Below are positions 63,657 through 64,000 of a stretch of 64,000 bases of DNA, piece after piece. The translations under genes and the position numbers were made by a program. Within the stretch, counting starts at the first letter, position 1; the number at the start of each line of letters is the position of its first letter. The notes beneath the pieces are model-generated. The model did no database searches. It had not been told where the DNA came from and saw only the letters and a program-made list of their open reading frames with translations. Source of the DNA: Pseudomonas sp. 2FG (GTDB lineage Bacteria; Pseudomonadota; Gammaproteobacteria; Pseudomonadales; Pseudomonadaceae); assembly GCF_005502935.1 (NCBI RefSeq), contig NZ_SCMP01000005.1, positions 1-64,000 on the forward strand. The letters are read 5' to 3'.

Positions 63657-64000
63657 TTATGCTGGCAGCGGCTCAAGAATAGCCACGCGACAGATCTCCA
63701 GAATCTCATCCGCCAGGGGAGAGTCGTCAGGACAGGCTCGCGACAATACGATCGCGCCGACCGCATGGGCAAGCATGTCGATCAGCTTTGCCCGCCCTTT
63801 GTCCTGATTCGCATCACCCGGCACTGCGCCTTCATGTTGAAGGGCGGTCAGCAGGTTTTCGATCCCGGCTGCAAACGTCGCCTTGACGTCTTCTGATTGA
63901 CGAGCAGCGTCCCCGCAGAGAGCGGCCATGGTGCAGCCTGCGCTGCGGGCGTCTCGGTGCTCCCGGGACACGTAGTACTTGAAGAACTCGGTGACATCCA
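63657..64000 (-). CDS. TetR-family regulator, C-terminal part (runs off window)
   Basis: The frame continues beyond position 64000, so the HTH is not visible. The visible ~114 residues (DVTEFFKYYVSREHRDARSAGCTMAALCGDAARQSEDVKATFAAGIENLLTALQHE ... LIDMLAHAVGAIVLSRACPDDSPLADEILEICRVAIL) match the C-terminal TetR_C-type domain of the same subfamily as the regulators at 31191 and 38065 (pattern GCPxxAL...LLSRA). Convergent with the quinone reductase. Confidence 0.85.
   Translation of the reverse strand, partial: DVTEFFKYYVSREHRDARSAGCTMAALCGDAARQSEDVKATFAAGIENLLTALQHEGAVPGDANQDKGRAKLIDMLAHAVGAIVLSRACPDDSPLADEILEICRVAILEPLPA

Overview
The window looks like a chromosomal segment of a Pseudomonas species. 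It has high GC and Pseudomonas-style core genes: an exported MsrA/MsrB pair, a YebC-like regulator, aquaporin Z, a small parvulin, a hibernation factor and a tandem universal stress protein. It also has families of GTGGGAGC / GTGACGC...GCGTCAC palindromic repeats and perfect ANR-type boxes. Species cannot be fixed from sequence reading alone. No rRNA, tRNA, CRISPR array or replication origin was recognised.

Bases 1-17,000 are ordinary housekeeping and stress genes: msrB-msrA (both exported); a PP2C phosphatase / Ser-Thr kinase / double-FHA protein cassette (4.5-7.9 kb) with no type VI secretion genes beside it; a UspA tandem protein behind two perfect ANR/FNR boxes (8531-8544 and 8589-8602); aqpZ; ppiC; a raiA/hpf-like gene; a CAP-domain protein; and two convergent lipoproteins. 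Palindromic repeats are concentrated at 9.7-14.0 kb. A HAD haloacid-dehalogenase gene (16391-17086) has lost its N-terminus.

Bases 17,200-54,200 are an accessory catabolic island for what looks like a hydrophobic, CoA-activated substrate. It carries an SDR; an operon of crotonase, alpha/beta hydrolase, acyl-CoA ligase, GMC oxidoreductase, thiolase and DUF1329 protein; two DUF1302-DUF1329 envelope modules; AcuI-like and zeta-crystallin-like reductases; a flavodoxin-fold quinone reductase; an old-yellow-enzyme homologue; two tandem GMC oxidoreductases; hydrolases, including a GDSL autotransporter; and an SCP2-like lipid-binding protein. At least three regulators sit inside (TetR at 26.7, 31.2 and 38.1 kb), with an HxlR-SCP2 fusion at 53.5 kb. 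Three repeated operator motifs can be read directly: ATAAC-N3-GTTAT (five copies at 18.3 and 27.4 kb), ATATGATG-N2-CGTCAT (31.19 and 31.83 kb) and CTATAC-N5-GTATAG/C (39.8, 49.4 and 54.7 kb). The two DUF1302-DUF1329 modules share a roughly 2 kb near-identical tract that stops abruptly inside DUF1329, which indicates recent recombination or conversion. From about 42.0 to 46.9 kb the DNA is visibly AT-richer and contains an IS3-family element.

Bases 54,200-64,000 hold a solitary moaA, an aldo/keto reductase, a thioesterase followed by a degraded thiolase pseudogene, a divergent MarR regulator, an MFS drug exporter, a GlxA-type AraC regulator, an acyl-CoA dehydrogenase, a second quinone reductase and the 3' part of another TetR gene running off the window.

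Working model (inference): the envelope proteins DUF1302/DUF1329 handle delivery or export of a lipid-like compound. Hydrolases free its alcohol or acid, GMC/SDR/OYE enzymes oxidise and reduce it, and the ligase, crotonase and thiolase run a beta-oxidation-like cycle under TetR control.
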